Positions 1-12,900 of a DNA stretch of 64,000 nt are shown here, one piece after another (position 1 is the stretch's first letter; each line of letters begins with the position of its first letter). Origin of the DNA: Rostratula benghalensis. Taxonomy: Eukaryota > Chordata > Aves > Charadriiformes > Rostratulidae. The translations under genes were made by a program, and so were the position numbers. The DNA is taken from positions 746,422-810,421 of the forward strand of contig VXAI01000182.1 of assembly GCA_013399305.1 (NCBI GenBank), written 5' to 3'. The notes below the pieces were generated by a model that saw nothing but the letters and a program-made list of their open reading frames with translations, had not been told where the DNA came from and did no database searches.

Positions 1-195
1 ACAGAAAGGGTGGTCAGACACTGGAATGGGCTGCCCAGGGAGGTAGTTCAGTCCCATCAGAATGTATTTAAGAGCCGTGTAGATGTGGTGTTGGGAGATT
101 TGGTGTAGGGGGGGGCATTTGTAGAGCAGGGCTGATGGTTGGGCTCCATGATCCCAAGGGTCTCTTCCAACCTGAATGATTCTATGATTCTATGA
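1..195 (+). mobile_element. CR1 LINE 3' fragment
   Basis: This is the 3' end of a CR1 non-LTR retrotransposon in plus orientation, cut by the window's left edge. It holds the familiar CR1 wording for a single element copy (CACTGGAATGGGCTGCCCAG, then GGTTGGGCTCCATGATC and TCTCTTCCAACCT). It ends in two tandem octamers, ATTCTATG at 179-186 and 187-194. CR1 copies in birds are normally 5'-truncated and end in such octamers rather than poly(A). A run of G at 110-117 and several mismatches show that this copy is old. It has no coding capacity. The subfamily cannot be fixed by eye. Confidence 0.93.
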
Positions 196-2649
196 CATGA
201 CCCACTCTCTAGAGTCTTATGGCATCAAAGGTGGGTGATGTCACCACCAGTCTGTATCTCATACCAACAGGTTTCTCTGTGCTTCTGGCTGATCAGTTTG
301 ACACAGCACAGTCACGGTTTTCTCCTCTTAAACACCTGGTCTGGGAAAGCACAGAATTCATCCTTGCTTTGTGGTATAATATTGGAAATACAGAAGTATA
401 ACTGTATTCTGCTGATACGTGACTGTGGTTGTAACTCCATTTTGTTCCAGCCTCTGGCACTTCCCCAGAGCTTTTCTAACCAAACCCAGGTTAGCAAAAG
501 CCGACTCTGATCAACACACAGCAAACAGGACCCCTGAACAGCTGGGAAAGTCCCTCTCTTTACATTGGTGAGTCTTTCCCAATAAGTCAGAACAGCCACG
601 AGCAATGCAAGATCCAAAAAGGATGGGGTGAAACAGCGCCAACTGCATGAAAGGCATCTCAGCACCCGTCTCCGGTGGGCTATGAAGGGCTCCCACATAG
701 CTCAGCCTTGAGGTATTCATGAACATAACTTATGACCTGATGAGCTGCTGCGGTTTCTCACTTTCGGTCTCAAAAATTCTCACGGTTTTTTCTTAAAATA
801 CTCTCTGAGGTTCCTTTGCAAGCAACTGGAAGTTGATAAAACAACCACTCTTGGTTTAACAGTGTAAAGGGTCAACCTCCAGTCACAGGACCCAATGTCA
901 GGCCCGTGCTACAGCTCATTGGTACAAATCCCATTTAAGCTAAAGAAAACTAAAATGTGTGTACACTCAAGCCCACTCTTATGTCTATGTACACTTCACA
1001 CCTGCCTCTGTGATTTCTGGTCCCAAGTTCACACCCAAACAGGAAAGGGACTATTTTTTGCTTCAGGTGTGACTGAAATCTCACTCAACTCACCATGCTC
1101 ATGAGAATTCCACGCTGGATCTGCCTGAACAGCTGACCTGACTTCAGTCTTGCCATATGAGGCCAAATCCTAACAGAAACCACCTGTGGTATTTCAATAA
1201 TATTAAATCCAAGCTGAATTCAGGCTTGTACCTGACTCACATCCAGCATCAATTTCCTTGGCCCACTTCTAGTCTCTTGCTGTCAGCACTCCAGGACTGA
1301 GAGTCATGGAAGAATAAGCTGCATTCTGTTAAACCTCATGGCCAATGCTGCCAGCTGAAGTGTTATCCCTGCAATCCATACTGGGGATGGTGATGGGGTA
1401 TGAAACAGAACAGTTTGTTTTCCAGATCTGATGCAAGGTTTCAGTTATTCAGCTTGCAGTTTTGACTATGAGGGGGGTTAGCCAGCTCTGACAACATATG
1501 GATGTGGTTCATGGTACTAGCTGTTTCCTATAGGTTCTGGAAAGGTCTGAGACATGTCTCTGTCTTACTGCAGCACTTGGAATTGGCTGTGATGCACTGG
1601 AGGAGGAATTCCTGAGAAAGGCCAGGGCCTTTCCAAGGATGGTCCCAGTCCCGGCACTCACTCCTTTTGTAGTACACCAGCTTGAGAGTGCAATATTGGA
1701 AGGTTTGCTCGCTTAGCCGGCATCTGGCTGGCTGCAGGACATATCAGTGTTTGCTACAGGCCAAGTAGGAAAACTCATTTATTGTGTTATCTCTTTTGGC
1801 CATATTTATATAACTATTTCTAAATCTCTCAGTTGCTCTTTACTGGACGGCAACAGACCTTGAGCTCTATCAGTATGTCAAACCTATGCACCACGTACGT
1901 TTGCAGAGGAGAAACTGTATGAATGGAAGACATGCAAGGTCATTCCATCCACAGTATATAACTGAAGCCCCATCAGGCCATACCGATTATGGGATTTAAG
2001 CAGTAAACAGCCCACTGATTTGCTGGTTTAAATACATCACTTTTCAGCCCCATCTTCTCTAGACCCTGCAAAAGCTTGCAGATTTGCCCTTGAAGCAAAA
2101 TGACATCTAAGATACAGTTGCTTCTGTAGTTTTCTGTTCTCCTTTCCATGCTGCCTCTCCTGTGAACCCGAACTGTTGGCAGAGGCCATGCCCACACAAC
2201 ATGGTAGGCACAGTTCTCTTGTGTACCCCACAGGTGGAGGTCCCAGCTGCCCACACATCCTCCCCAGATATAAACATAAAATGTCTCTCCATGGCCTTGT
2301 TTCTCTTAGAAAGACACCCAAAGTCACAGGCAGCGGAGGATCTGGGATAAGTTCAAACAGGTTCTCCTGATTGCAAGACCAGAGGATCAGGGATACAAGG
2401 TGCCTCCACTCACAGCATGGATCCAGGCAGTAACTTCAGAAATTGCTCTTCCATTTTTCAACACCACAGCACAAGAACAGAAGAAGGTATCCAGCAAAGG
2501 CAGTCAATATCACTGTCTCCTCAATGGAAGGACAAACCTCCTAGCATGCAGCCCAGGAACCAGCAGCAGGTTCTGGCCCTATTGCTGCCAACGCCATGAG
2601 GAAAAGGTGATGTCTGAAACCAGGAAATGATAATTTGGGTGTCTGGTGC
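196..2649. other. Non-coding stretch, no gene seen
   Basis: About 2.4 kb between two CR1 fragments. Open frames of 60-130 codons occur on both strands (for example minus 312-698), but they overlap one another and carry no recognisable domain or convincing splice context. I see no tandem repeat, RNA gene or promoter signature here. Confidence 0.6.
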
Positions 2650-2743
2650 AGATTCAACTAGGTAGACCTGCTTTGGCAGGGGGGCTGGACTAGATGATCT
2701 CCAGAGGTCCCTTCAAATCCCCTTCAATTCTGTGATTCTGTGA
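2650..2743 (+). mobile_element. CR1 LINE 3' end, short
   Basis: A CR1 3' terminus of under 100 bases. The diagnostic run is AGACCTGCTTTGGCAGG, followed by CTGGACTAGATGATCTCCAG and AGGTCCCTTC. The copy closes with two ATTCTGTG octamers at 2727-2734 and 2735-2742. The octamer variant differs from the copy at the left edge (ATTCTATG), so the two come from different CR1 source lineages or have drifted. Non-coding. Confidence 0.9.
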
Positions 2744-3842
2744 TCTCACTGACTCAGGTATAAACAAGCAGAAATGCAAACAACATTAGCTAGAATTGTT
2801 TATGATAGGAACAGAGACCTGGCATCTGCCACTTCACCAATTTCTGTTAGAAGAACTATCATTGTCTCTATTTGCCACCATGACAGAGGAAGTTTCTTCA
2901 ACTACTTGTATATATGTGCCAAAAAACGTAACTGAAGTTATGCTCACATGTACCAAAACGAGGAAGGGCCACGAGAGGTTCTGAGGACAGGACAGCAACT
3001 TCATCCTCGTACAGAAAAGATTCACTGAAATGAAGATAACAAGAGCAAGAAGATGAATAGAAGATCAAAGGAGAACATACTGCCTTTTTCCCTCAAGGGC
3101 CTAATACCACAACCGTTAAATCAATGTCAAAACTCCCACTGCATTTAGAAAAGAATTTAAATATATTTGGAAAAAAATATATTTTGTACAAACTGTCATT
3201 TGTGTCGAAAGAATGTTTGGACAAGAAAATAGTAACTATTATTATTGGCATTATCACAGAAATAAGGCCCCAGTTGTCCTTTCTTAGAAGAGTTAAATTT
3301 CTCCTATTATGAAACAGGAAAATAATCTCTGTAAGGAAAAATTTTCCAGCCAATGCCTATCCAAAACTCCAGGTCACCAGCAAATATATCCAAATACACA
3401 ATAAGGTCACACAAAGAAATACAGAGAACAGCCCTCTTTGTCTAGAATATTAAGTACTGGAACAAATAACAGCAACATCCTTACAAGTTGTTCACATTTT
3501 TCCCAGCACGGCTCTTCCATGCTGAATATTGTGCTGGTTGGTTTTTTTCTATCACACTGTATGGATTTTTCTCTTCTTCATCCGACTCCTGCTCCATTTT
3601 AAGTAAAGCAAGTAGTATGTCTTCTTCTGGAGTCACCTATTAGACTACAGATCTCTGGAGCTTCCTGGCCCAACTAGAAGCCTTTTGTGTGTGTGTCTGT
3701 TTTTTAAATGAAAGAAGACACTTAACAAGTAACTCACTCTTTCCTGTCCTACTCTGCTGTCTATTTCCTACAACCTTCAAGCAACCCAATCCAATCACCT
3801 TACTGCTTTCATCTTCTCTGCTGTTCCTTAGTCCTTTTGCCC

Positions 3843-3898
3843 TTGTTTTGTTTTGTTTTGGTTTGGTTTGGTTTGGTTTTTTTCTGGGTTTTTTTTTG
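3843..3898. repeat. T/G simple repeat (TTTTG then GGTTT units)
   Basis: Three TTTTG-type units pass into several GGTTT units and then into T runs separated by CTGGG. This is a low-complexity microsatellite-like tract, probably polymorphic in length. The overlapping open frames that read as runs of Phe and Leu come from this composition. Confidence 0.85.
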
Positions 3899-6823
3899 TA
3901 CCAGAAGTGGCTGGGCTTTCTCTAACTCTCTGCCTTATCAAGGAAGCCAACAGTTGACACAGGTCTGACCACAAGTCTGTCATACCAGCCTTTAGAGGGG
4001 AAAGTACATGTTTGATCTGTTCAGAGATCAGAACTCCTTCACTCACCATTCTAGTCAAAACCAGAATTTATGCATCTAAATTATGGTTCACACAGTTCTT
4101 ACAGGTATAGTATAAATGTATCCCAATGGTTACCTTGAAGACTCCACTATCTTTCAGATCCTTTTCAGCACATTTCTTACCCCAAGTTTTTCAACAATAG
4201 CTACTACAAATTCTTACTCAGCCCTAATCCTATGTTCCTCCTTATACTATATAATTATTTCTCATACTGAAGTACTAGTTTGATGGGTTTTCGTTGGGTT
4301 TTTTTTTTTTTATAAATCCCATTCAGGTTTGGTACATGTGGGCCCAATTCAGGAGAGTGAAACTTCAGCCACTAACAAAAGTTTGAGGTAAGTTGGATCC
4401 TCCCCCAGGGATGAACTTTTTGGAGATATGCACACTTAGAAAAGAAAGATTTAAAAATTTAAAACCACATGAGTGAGTAATGCATAAATAGTATATCCAG
4501 GGTGGGAGACTTTACAGATGAGGGTAGCTATCAATATTGCAAGCCTTCTTTTTGCAATAGCAATTTTAGTCAGAGGGTTCCTAATAATTTCATAAGCTTT
4601 TAACAAATGTTTTATATACTGTTGTACCAAGATAAGGGGAAAAAAAATGACCTCAAAAGGGGAAAAAAAGGAACTCAAAAAGTTTGTGTGCTCAGAATGT
4701 CTTAGTTGTGCTTCTCTAATCCTTCCATAACTGGCATAAAGGAGAGTCAGAACCTATTGAACCAAGGTCTGTTTGCTCAGTCCAAATATTATTAATGATG
4801 TGAGCTCCAAAGAATTTCTTCTTTTCTCTCTTCTCTTAGTTTCTGTATTTTGGACAACTTTTCAACAAAAAGATCAAGCACTATCTCCTTTCAAAGTGCC
4901 TCTAATTGGCTCATTACTGGGAGCATAAAATACACACATTTATTGTTATTGAACCTACTGCAACCTGAAGCTAGCCAATGCTCAGAGTTCAATTCCACTG
5001 GCAAGAGAACTATATTTTGCCCTGTTCAAACCTTTTTTATGTAAAGGACTAAGACGCCTCCAGTGTCCATCACAACAGAGTTACATGACTGACCCCGTCC
5101 TGAACAAACTTCACAAACCACGAGCATCCACATCTGAGCAGCAAGCAAGATTAAATGCAGTTGTTTCCCGATCTTTTTCTGCAGAATTTCTCAAAGTTCT
5201 TGTCCAAAAAATCTCCCTCCCATCCCACAGACATCCTGTGCTGGGTCAATAGCTCACCGCCCGGCCATATCTCAATCCACGCCAGGGACAGAGGGAACTT
5301 TTTGTTCCATCAGCGGCTCCTGTAAGCCAGAGCTCCTATTGCTCCCGTGGCTCCACAGCGGGGGGCACAAGCCACCCTGTAAAGCCCTGCCCAAACCAGC
5401 CATTTCTGGGGGGCATTCATCTGAACTGCTCTCTATAGCCTTCATTTACATGTCTCAGTCAGGTGAGATTATCCCAGCCCTTTGTACCAGGATAGCAAGG
5501 TGCTCTTCTCGGAGCTGCCCAGCATTAGTTCCCAATGGTGAGGGTCTCTGCCACTGCCTGGGAAGAGGTTTGGAGATGGAACTGGGTAAAATCCTTTGGT
5601 TGAAGGAAAATAAAACAGGTTCTGATAGGTTGGCTGGATGAATACTGATTCTAGCTATTTGTTTCCACTGAAAAACAAATCCCAAAGGGAGGAATAAAAA
5701 ATAAAATCAAAACAATTTTCTGAATTTTTAAAATTACTTCATTATGCTTTTGAAACACTCCAAAGTTTGAACAAAGTACAACATCTGGGTTAAACAATAT
5801 CTTTTGTTTGACCTGAAGTGAAGTCATTTTAATTCTGCAGTAAATTTAAGGGGTTTTCTATACTGCCTGCTTACGTCAAAACCCAGGCTTTTTTATTCTG
5901 AATTTTTAGATCACTGAGCAAAATCTGAAGTATTTATGACTAGCACAAATTTATTTGTGAATTATCCAAGATCCTTGCAGGAAAGACTTTCTCAACTATT
6001 TCAACATTTTCTTTTCACCTCAACTCTCTGTACCCAAAGGAGGGGTAAAGTTGGGATTTACAGTTCATTCATGTCCCCAGCTGTGAAAGCAAGTGTTCTC
6101 AGGTTATTTCTTCCTATTGTAAGTCACCATCAACTCAAATTGTACTGTCAACTTCTTCTTGGGCTTAGCTTCAAGACTAATATTAAACTGTGTTGCTGCA
6201 TAATACTGTGGCTGTTTGCTTAGTCATAACGCAGGCTAATAGGTCAACCTTGGCTTTTGGTAAGTCATAAAATGGAAAAAACTGAGTTATAGGAACTTTA
6301 GAATTCTTACTAGACATCATGCTGTAATTCTTGTTCCTGAGTCATACTGCAAAAGCTTTTTATAATATCTTGCATTTACTGTCAGAGCAAATGATTGCAG
6401 TTCTGTGCTCTTTTTTCCCCAGCCATCCAAAAAGTTATTTGAGATTCTTTGCGCAGCAAGGGATGGATGTGCTGCAGGGAACACTCTCACAGGCAGCACG
6501 TGCTGGGGCTGCAAATCCCAAAATGCAGGAGTACTATTTGCATCAACACATGCTGTGTCCAGGGCAGGAATGACATTATGTGCTTCATCTACTGTGGATG
6601 TAGGTAGAAATAGATTTTTGTTACCTTTTAGGTTACACGTAAAATTGACCTCAGAGATACGATTCAAAAAGTATCCACAGAGCTTTCTTGTTCATAGCAC
6701 AGGTTGCCAAGGACAAGCAGGACTCCCTGTTGTAGATGAGCAAGGAACATCTTTCCCACGAGAAGACCTGTCAAAGCAATATAAATACATCCAAAATATA
6801 CCATACAGTTACTATTAAAGTTC

Positions 6824-6840
6824 TTTTTTTTTTTTTTTTT
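6824..6840. repeat. Poly(T) tract, 17 bases
   Basis: An uninterrupted run of 17 T followed by AAATG. No adjoining retroposed gene body or target-site duplication is visible, so it is probably a simple homopolymer rather than the tail of a processed copy on the minus strand. Confidence 0.8.
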
Positions 6841-9047
6841 AAATGCGACCTAGCCAGCTTACAAACAGAAGTAGTTGCCATCCAATGGCATCTGGCTGAT
6901 ACTAAAATGATCCAGTGGTGCCAAGTCTGACCTGACAGCAGAATTGCCCACTGGTTTGCAGTGTAGATTGTCCATACAAGAACTCAAAGCACACTGCACA
7001 TACATCTTTCTATAGCACACAAGGCAAAAAAACAGCATGAACTTTTCTGATTCATTTAATGTTCAGGCACTTGAAATAGACACAAGAACTCACAACTCCT
7101 GGTCCTTTACAATAGCCACAAGATCCCAGATGCTGCACCTTACCAGGCACTTCTACATCAGAAATCTCATACAAAAACTGAATAGCACCTTCCCATACCT
7201 TTCCAAAAGCAAATAGGTGTAAATCTTAATCATCAGGAGCAGAGGACTTATCTTTTATTGAGCTATTTTATATCCCCTTTCAATATAAATTGAGAAGATT
7301 AATTATTTTCAAGGAGAATATAAAATGACTTAGCAGAAAGCCAGACCCTTACTTGCTAGCGAGACTGGTGAAACACATCCTGTTGCTTTGGAAGTCATCG
7401 GCACGATGCTGCTCATTCAGTCTTTTCCTGGTGACCACTCTGGAAATGAAAGGCAGGGGGATTCGCTACTCCCTGTGGTGCATATCACACAACAAATTGG
7501 CAAACACCTGTCCCAAGGAGTAGGAATCAAAGCAGTGTCTTGCAGAGAGGGATGATCCAACACTGCACATATTGAGCACTATCCAAATTCAGGCATGTCC
7601 GTGTTCCTGTTATCCTGCTGTTCATGAACATTCACTCTAACGGGTGTTTTACAGGGCAATTAACATCCTTCTTTCCAGAAACTTGATCTACAGATCAGGA
7701 AGGAAGCTGACATTTGAACTAGATTCCCCATTATTCAGTATTTCCTATTTTCCCACTTTAAAAAACCATCAGTCATCTTATCACGGAGCAGAAACAATGA
7801 CTAGCAAATTTTCAAGGGGAAAACTCACAAAAAATTCCAGGACTGAAATCTGTTCATATCAACCATCTGTCTAGTAACAGCTCCATGATACTCAAAGGGA
7901 AACCACGTAAAATCTGTGTCCCTATTTTGGCACCTCAGTAACACAGCTTTGCTTTTCAGAAGCACTCAATATCCAACAGCCATCATGGAAATCAACATGG
8001 GCATGCAACAACATGAGACAGCAACGCTCGTTTGGACAGATAATAAGCATAGGAAAGAGGTGACCTTAGCTACATATGCCTTCACCAAACTGAACAGTGA
8101 TTTGCTCCCTCACTTCCACACCACAGGAGAGGCAGAGCCCGCAGGAGGAAAGCAGCCAGGACGCAGCATCCTAAAACATCCCTCAAGATTACAAGACATA
8201 TTCCTGGGGGTAAAGGTGGATGCAGAGACTTAAGGTGTGCAGAAAACTTCCTCATTTCCCCGCAGCTGGGGTTTACCATTAGCTTTGTATATCTCTATTG
8301 CTCTAAATCTTATATTTAACAGACATATTTCTAGTAACCATTTCTAAATTAATACTATTTAAATGCTGAATATGGGCAGCCTGCAGCTACATGTGCTGCA
8401 GAATCAGATCATGCAAGCCTGACTCATAGCAATAACGGCTTCAATATCAGCTTCTTAATTATGATGGAAATTACTGGAGCAAATTACCATAAACGTTTAG
8501 GAACATTCAGTCCATTCTGACCCTTCCGGGTCTGTTGCAATATGTATTTGCTTTTTCTTCATAAATGTTAAAACGCCTTCCTTTTTTTAACCAGCCTGCT
8601 CCTTCTCTTGGGAACATGGAAAGAAACTTCTTTTCACCATGGCAAGGTACCAAGAAGACAGGTGGCTTCATGCGTAAACAATGATAATTGAGAAAGAGGT
8701 GATAGAAATTCCACCCTGCACATGTCCAAGTCTAGCACACAAGTTCTCCACAGCGTATAAGGTTGCTTGAAGCAGAAGGGGGTTACCCACTCCACTAAAT
8801 CCTAACTCAAAATCATTAACAGGTCTTCGATCCACCTGTGGATGTTCATCCACTCCAATTTCAGAGCAATTACTCCACAAATCCTGGATCACATACTCGC
8901 ACTTAAAGGGGAAAAAGCAAGAACAACACTAGCTGAAGAAACCAATTGTTTGCACCAATGTGGCATTTGCAGCCTGATCAAGGGAGGCAAAGACTGCCAG
9001 CAATGCATTAGCCTGCAACAGATAACTTCTAGGGACAATAACAATAT

Positions 9048-9093
9048 GCATAATGTTATATATGTTATATATAATGTTATAATAGCATTATGC
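9048..9093. repeat. AT-rich imperfect inverted repeat
   Basis: GCATAATG at 9048-9055 is the exact reverse complement of CATTATGC at 9086-9093. Between them lie repeated TTATAT/ATGTTATA words. The structure could extrude as an AT-rich hairpin, but it may simply be a degenerate AT microsatellite. Confidence 0.6.
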
Positions 9094-9345
9094 TATTTCT
9101 TCTGTGAAAGAACTAAAGCCCTATCAGTTTAACTTGATGTCTTAGTTTCTGCAAATGTAATTTTTAAAGAAGCTTGAGTGTGGAAAATTATCATTTTGCC
9201 GCTTTCGGAGAACTAACGTTGCAAGATAAGTCAGAACAAATTCAAGGCATTAGTCCGCTTTCTGTATGGAATTCCTTCAGGTTGGATTAACCAAGATTTA
9301 CTCAGTTTGCTTATGTTCTGTCTGCTCGTGTTGTCTTTGTACAAG

Positions 9346-9366
9346 TTCCAGTGAGCTCCACTGGAA
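9346..9366. repeat. Short perfect inverted repeat, 8-bp arms
   Basis: TTCCAGTG (9346-9353) and CACTGGAA (9359-9366) are exact reverse complements around a 5-base centre AGCTC. With the flanking bases the centre reads GAGCTC, so the full 21 bases are close to palindromic. It could bind a dimeric factor or form a small stem. No known factor site is assigned. Confidence 0.55.
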
Positions 9367-9943
9367 TTAATGTACTGATAGGGTCATGCCAGGGGAGCCC
9401 CATCTGAGATGAACCAGATTTCCACTGGCACTTACTGGATCTTAATAGTGTATTTGAACTTGCACGTACTTACATATATAGGCTGTAGAGAGGGAGGCTG
9501 TAGGACCAGCAAACTGGCCGTCAGCTTCTCACGTGAACTTGTATGGCGTGATCAGTCACCATGGCTTTTTTTGTCCCAGAAACAAGCACTTCCCCCTGTG
9601 TTCTCATACCTCTGTGGATTCGGAACAGAGTGTTCCTTCCCATGCTCCGACCAGGAGGACGATGAGGGGCTGGCCCCGAGGGGTGATAATGAAAATGCCT
9701 TGGTAATGAACCCATCTGGTGATGTCCTCATTGGCCTGGCTTTCAGTGCCAAGAAACTCAGCAGGGGTCACCCGGTCTTTAAAGCAAACATATGTACAAT
9801 ACGTACGGATTTTACTTTCCCTGCGATTTCCACCCCACCCCCCACTGTTAATGTTTTAAATACTTTCCCTGAAAATACTTCTCTGCAGGAACGGCTGCTA
9901 AGCAGATCTCCAACTTCACTTCCCTGCAATCTACTGGCCTGAC

Positions 9944-12900
9944 CTTTTCAAGGGAGGAGTGTCCCAAATGAAGCCAAGCACTTGGCGTGACAGGGCCCAC
10001 ACTTTCAAACCAACACAAGTTTATGGATATCAAGGCAACCCCCATATTGCTAATCCATAAAAACCAGGATCTGTTTTCTGGCACTAGGGCTGAGAGACAC
10101 AGCACCACCCATGTCCACAGAGTTAAATATTCTTCCTTACCAAAAGAGCACATCTTGGCAATACTGCCTATTGAAAACAGTCGTTGGCCATGATATCTCC
10201 AGACATGACTGGACATCATCTAGCAGAGCAATAACTGGCCCAGGCCAGAAGCTTGCCACCAGGGTGCTAACTCTGAAACAGTCAGTTGTGTGGCAGCCCT
10301 CAAGCTGGTGCCAGAGCTCACTAGCACAGAAGTAGCCTAGGACATCAATTAGCCTGGTCATCTCCTTCAGGACAAGCTCCCAGCAAGCAGAGTCTGGAAG
10401 TAAGGCACCAACACCTTCAACCACACCCAAACTCTGCAGCGCAGGTCCATCCATCCTCCACAGACAAAGCATTAGCTCTTGTCACCTCCTAACAAACATA
10501 ACCACAACTGGCAAGCCAAGAGAAAAGAGCCCACCATCACCTGTGCCAGGATAAAGACACTGAACCAAGCCTACTGCTGGAAGATTTTAAGGAAATGTCC
10601 AGCAAATAAAATTAGTGGGACAAGCAGCACCTTCAGCCCCACTGGCCAGGAGGTCTCCCATAGCTCAAAAGTGCCCTCCTCTGGCTGATTTTGACAGACT
10701 CGTCTATAACTGCTAGGGTAACATTTTTCTGTGGGAAAGAATCATTAAAAATCGATTGTAAAGTGATCACTGAAGAGCAAATTATCCTACACGAGGAAGT
10801 TTTTCAAAATGGTACGAGAGATGGACCAGCTGCACCATGGCTGCCATCACAGTGTGCAGGAAGGAGCTCAGACCTGCAGGGAACAGCTACCCTGTGATGA
10901 AGCCCTCAGCCAGGGCTTCCAGTTCAGGTCACCTTGTCGTTTACAGCTCTAAAGGTAGGTATTGAAAAACCTTACTCTTCAGAACTGAGTTCTGAGTTAC
11001 GGAACACAAGTTTTCTGGCTCACAAATTTCCATACTGCTAAGTCATCTTTGGACTTCTGTCTCCAAGCAGTTGCCTGACTTATCCCAGATGACTATTTTA
11101 GGAGAAGGCAAATCATGCCCTAGAAATGCCTGTTTTCCCTTTGGTGACTTTAAGGGCAGTCTAGACAGTGAGCACAGATGGAGATCTCTCTGTTTGGTCG
11201 GGTGAATCATACCCCAACAGACTCTGAGTTTCAAAACTTTGTCCTTCATCCAAGCTTAAAAGTTGCTTTACTGGCTAAAGGTGTTCGTGATAGAAACTAT
11301 TCACAGATATCTTAGGAATCTCCGACTTACCCATCTGTCGCTGCATGTGTATTGCACCTAGGTAAGCCAGAGCATTTTTTCTTTCTTTTAATTTTAATGT
11401 CATGGGGAAGTTCCCTACTTTCCTTAGAAGACAATTCCACAGATTATTAAGACTTGGATTTATTCTCTCTCATCCTCCCCTATGGTATATCTTGGCTATT
11501 TCCTACAGATGATGTGCTTGCATTTAAGGATATTTGGTATATAATCAACACTTATGCTTACATATCTTATTCGATTTTTATTTAAATAAATGTATTGGTT
11601 TACAAAATCACCCTAGAATCTCATTACTCAGCTCAGTCTTCTTGTGCCATGTTTTTCAGCTGAGCCTCTTTGATTAGCTTGTAACACTAAAGTGCTGACT
11701 AGAGCTAGAACTTCAGAGCCACTCTCCATGTATTTTAAAATGTTCACAATGGTTTAAGGAAATATGAATAAAACCACGGTTTTGTAAATCAATGGAAGTA
11801 TATGTGCAAGCAAACCTTAGGCAGCTCTTAATGGGCCTCTTTACACGTCATTAACCTGATCTGCATGATACCTAGACAAAGACATCATTAATTATTTTGT
11901 ACCAAAACAACAGTCAATGAAAAAGGATGTACTTTCAGAAACCAACCAAATGGACCATAACATTGAAACTTCTGTAGTAAGGTGTGGTTCATGGGGCAAA
12001 GGTTCATTGTGGAAAGACTTAAAATGCTCTTACCAGGTTTCTAGGACAATATTATGATTTTACAGGACATCTATGTTGCAATATAAGAGTAGGGGTAATG
12101 CCACTTTTTTTTTTGTCCATGGTGTATTTTTGTCAGTATGAGTTAAGGCTGAGTTGTGCAAGGCTCTTCTGTATTTAAACACATGTCCCTCACCACATAT
12201 TTGGGATTTTCCCTCCCAAGGTCCCCTCCAATTTGACAACAGCATTCATATCACCATTATCCTTACTAAAAAGACCTTCCAAAATACCTTGGTTACAGAT
12301 ATTTTTTTCCTCCTGATAATTTCCCTCTCCACATGGCAGGGAGTAGTCCTGTTTTCAGTTGGTAGGTCTGTCTGGCGTGACATAAAAACCACCTAAGGCA
12401 TTTGCTTCAATTCCCAGCAGTCAGGACAGAGTGTATTTGAAATTCTTGGAATATGCCAGACTTTGGGGTTTCTTGCATGTAATCATAAGTGAGCTTCCTT
12501 GCTTTGATTTCTGCATCAAGTCATGGGTGACAGAAACACTCTACATTTTTCACTTACGTAGGTAGCTCCACACTTAGATATAATTGCATGTATTTGGTCA
12601 ACCCAGACAGCCACTTTGTGCTGTTAACATCTCTGCCCACACCCATCCTCATAAGTTTGTGACTTGGCTTGGAATTTTCTAAACAGACCATTAAGGATTT
12701 ATTAAATCTAGTCTCTCAATAAAAAGGATATGTATGGTATTCCAAAATTCAATTGCCTGGCTTCATTTTTTTTTTCCAGTTTGGTGACATTAGAGCTACA
12801 TCAGCCAGTATACTGTCCCCTAAAGTCCGAAGGCTGTCTGGGTGTAACTGATGCTACAGCTTGGCGCAGGGTGTCTGTTACCACTGGCTACTGCGGAGGA

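Larger units (their letters stand above)
2744..9400. other. Long non-coding stretch with simple repeats
   Basis: About 6.7 kb with no supportable gene. Contents are a T/G-rich simple repeat (3843-3898), a T-rich tract near 4298, a 17-base T run (6824-6840), an AT-rich inverted repeat (9048-9093) and a compact GC-containing inverted repeat (9346-9366). Open frames here, such as 6405-6818 plus and 6317-6667 minus, overlap each other and look like chance. Confidence 0.55.

Noticed and set aside
9409..9942. 177-codon plus-strand open frame as a protein-coding gene
   Set aside because: It is the longest frame in the window, but no domain is recognised, competing frames are open on the other strand, and chance production of a frame this long is plausible. 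Kept only as a finding.
9950..10900. LTR or endogenous retrovirus
   Set aside because: The change in composition suggested an insertion, but no paired LTRs, primer-binding site, or gag/pol-like frame is visible.
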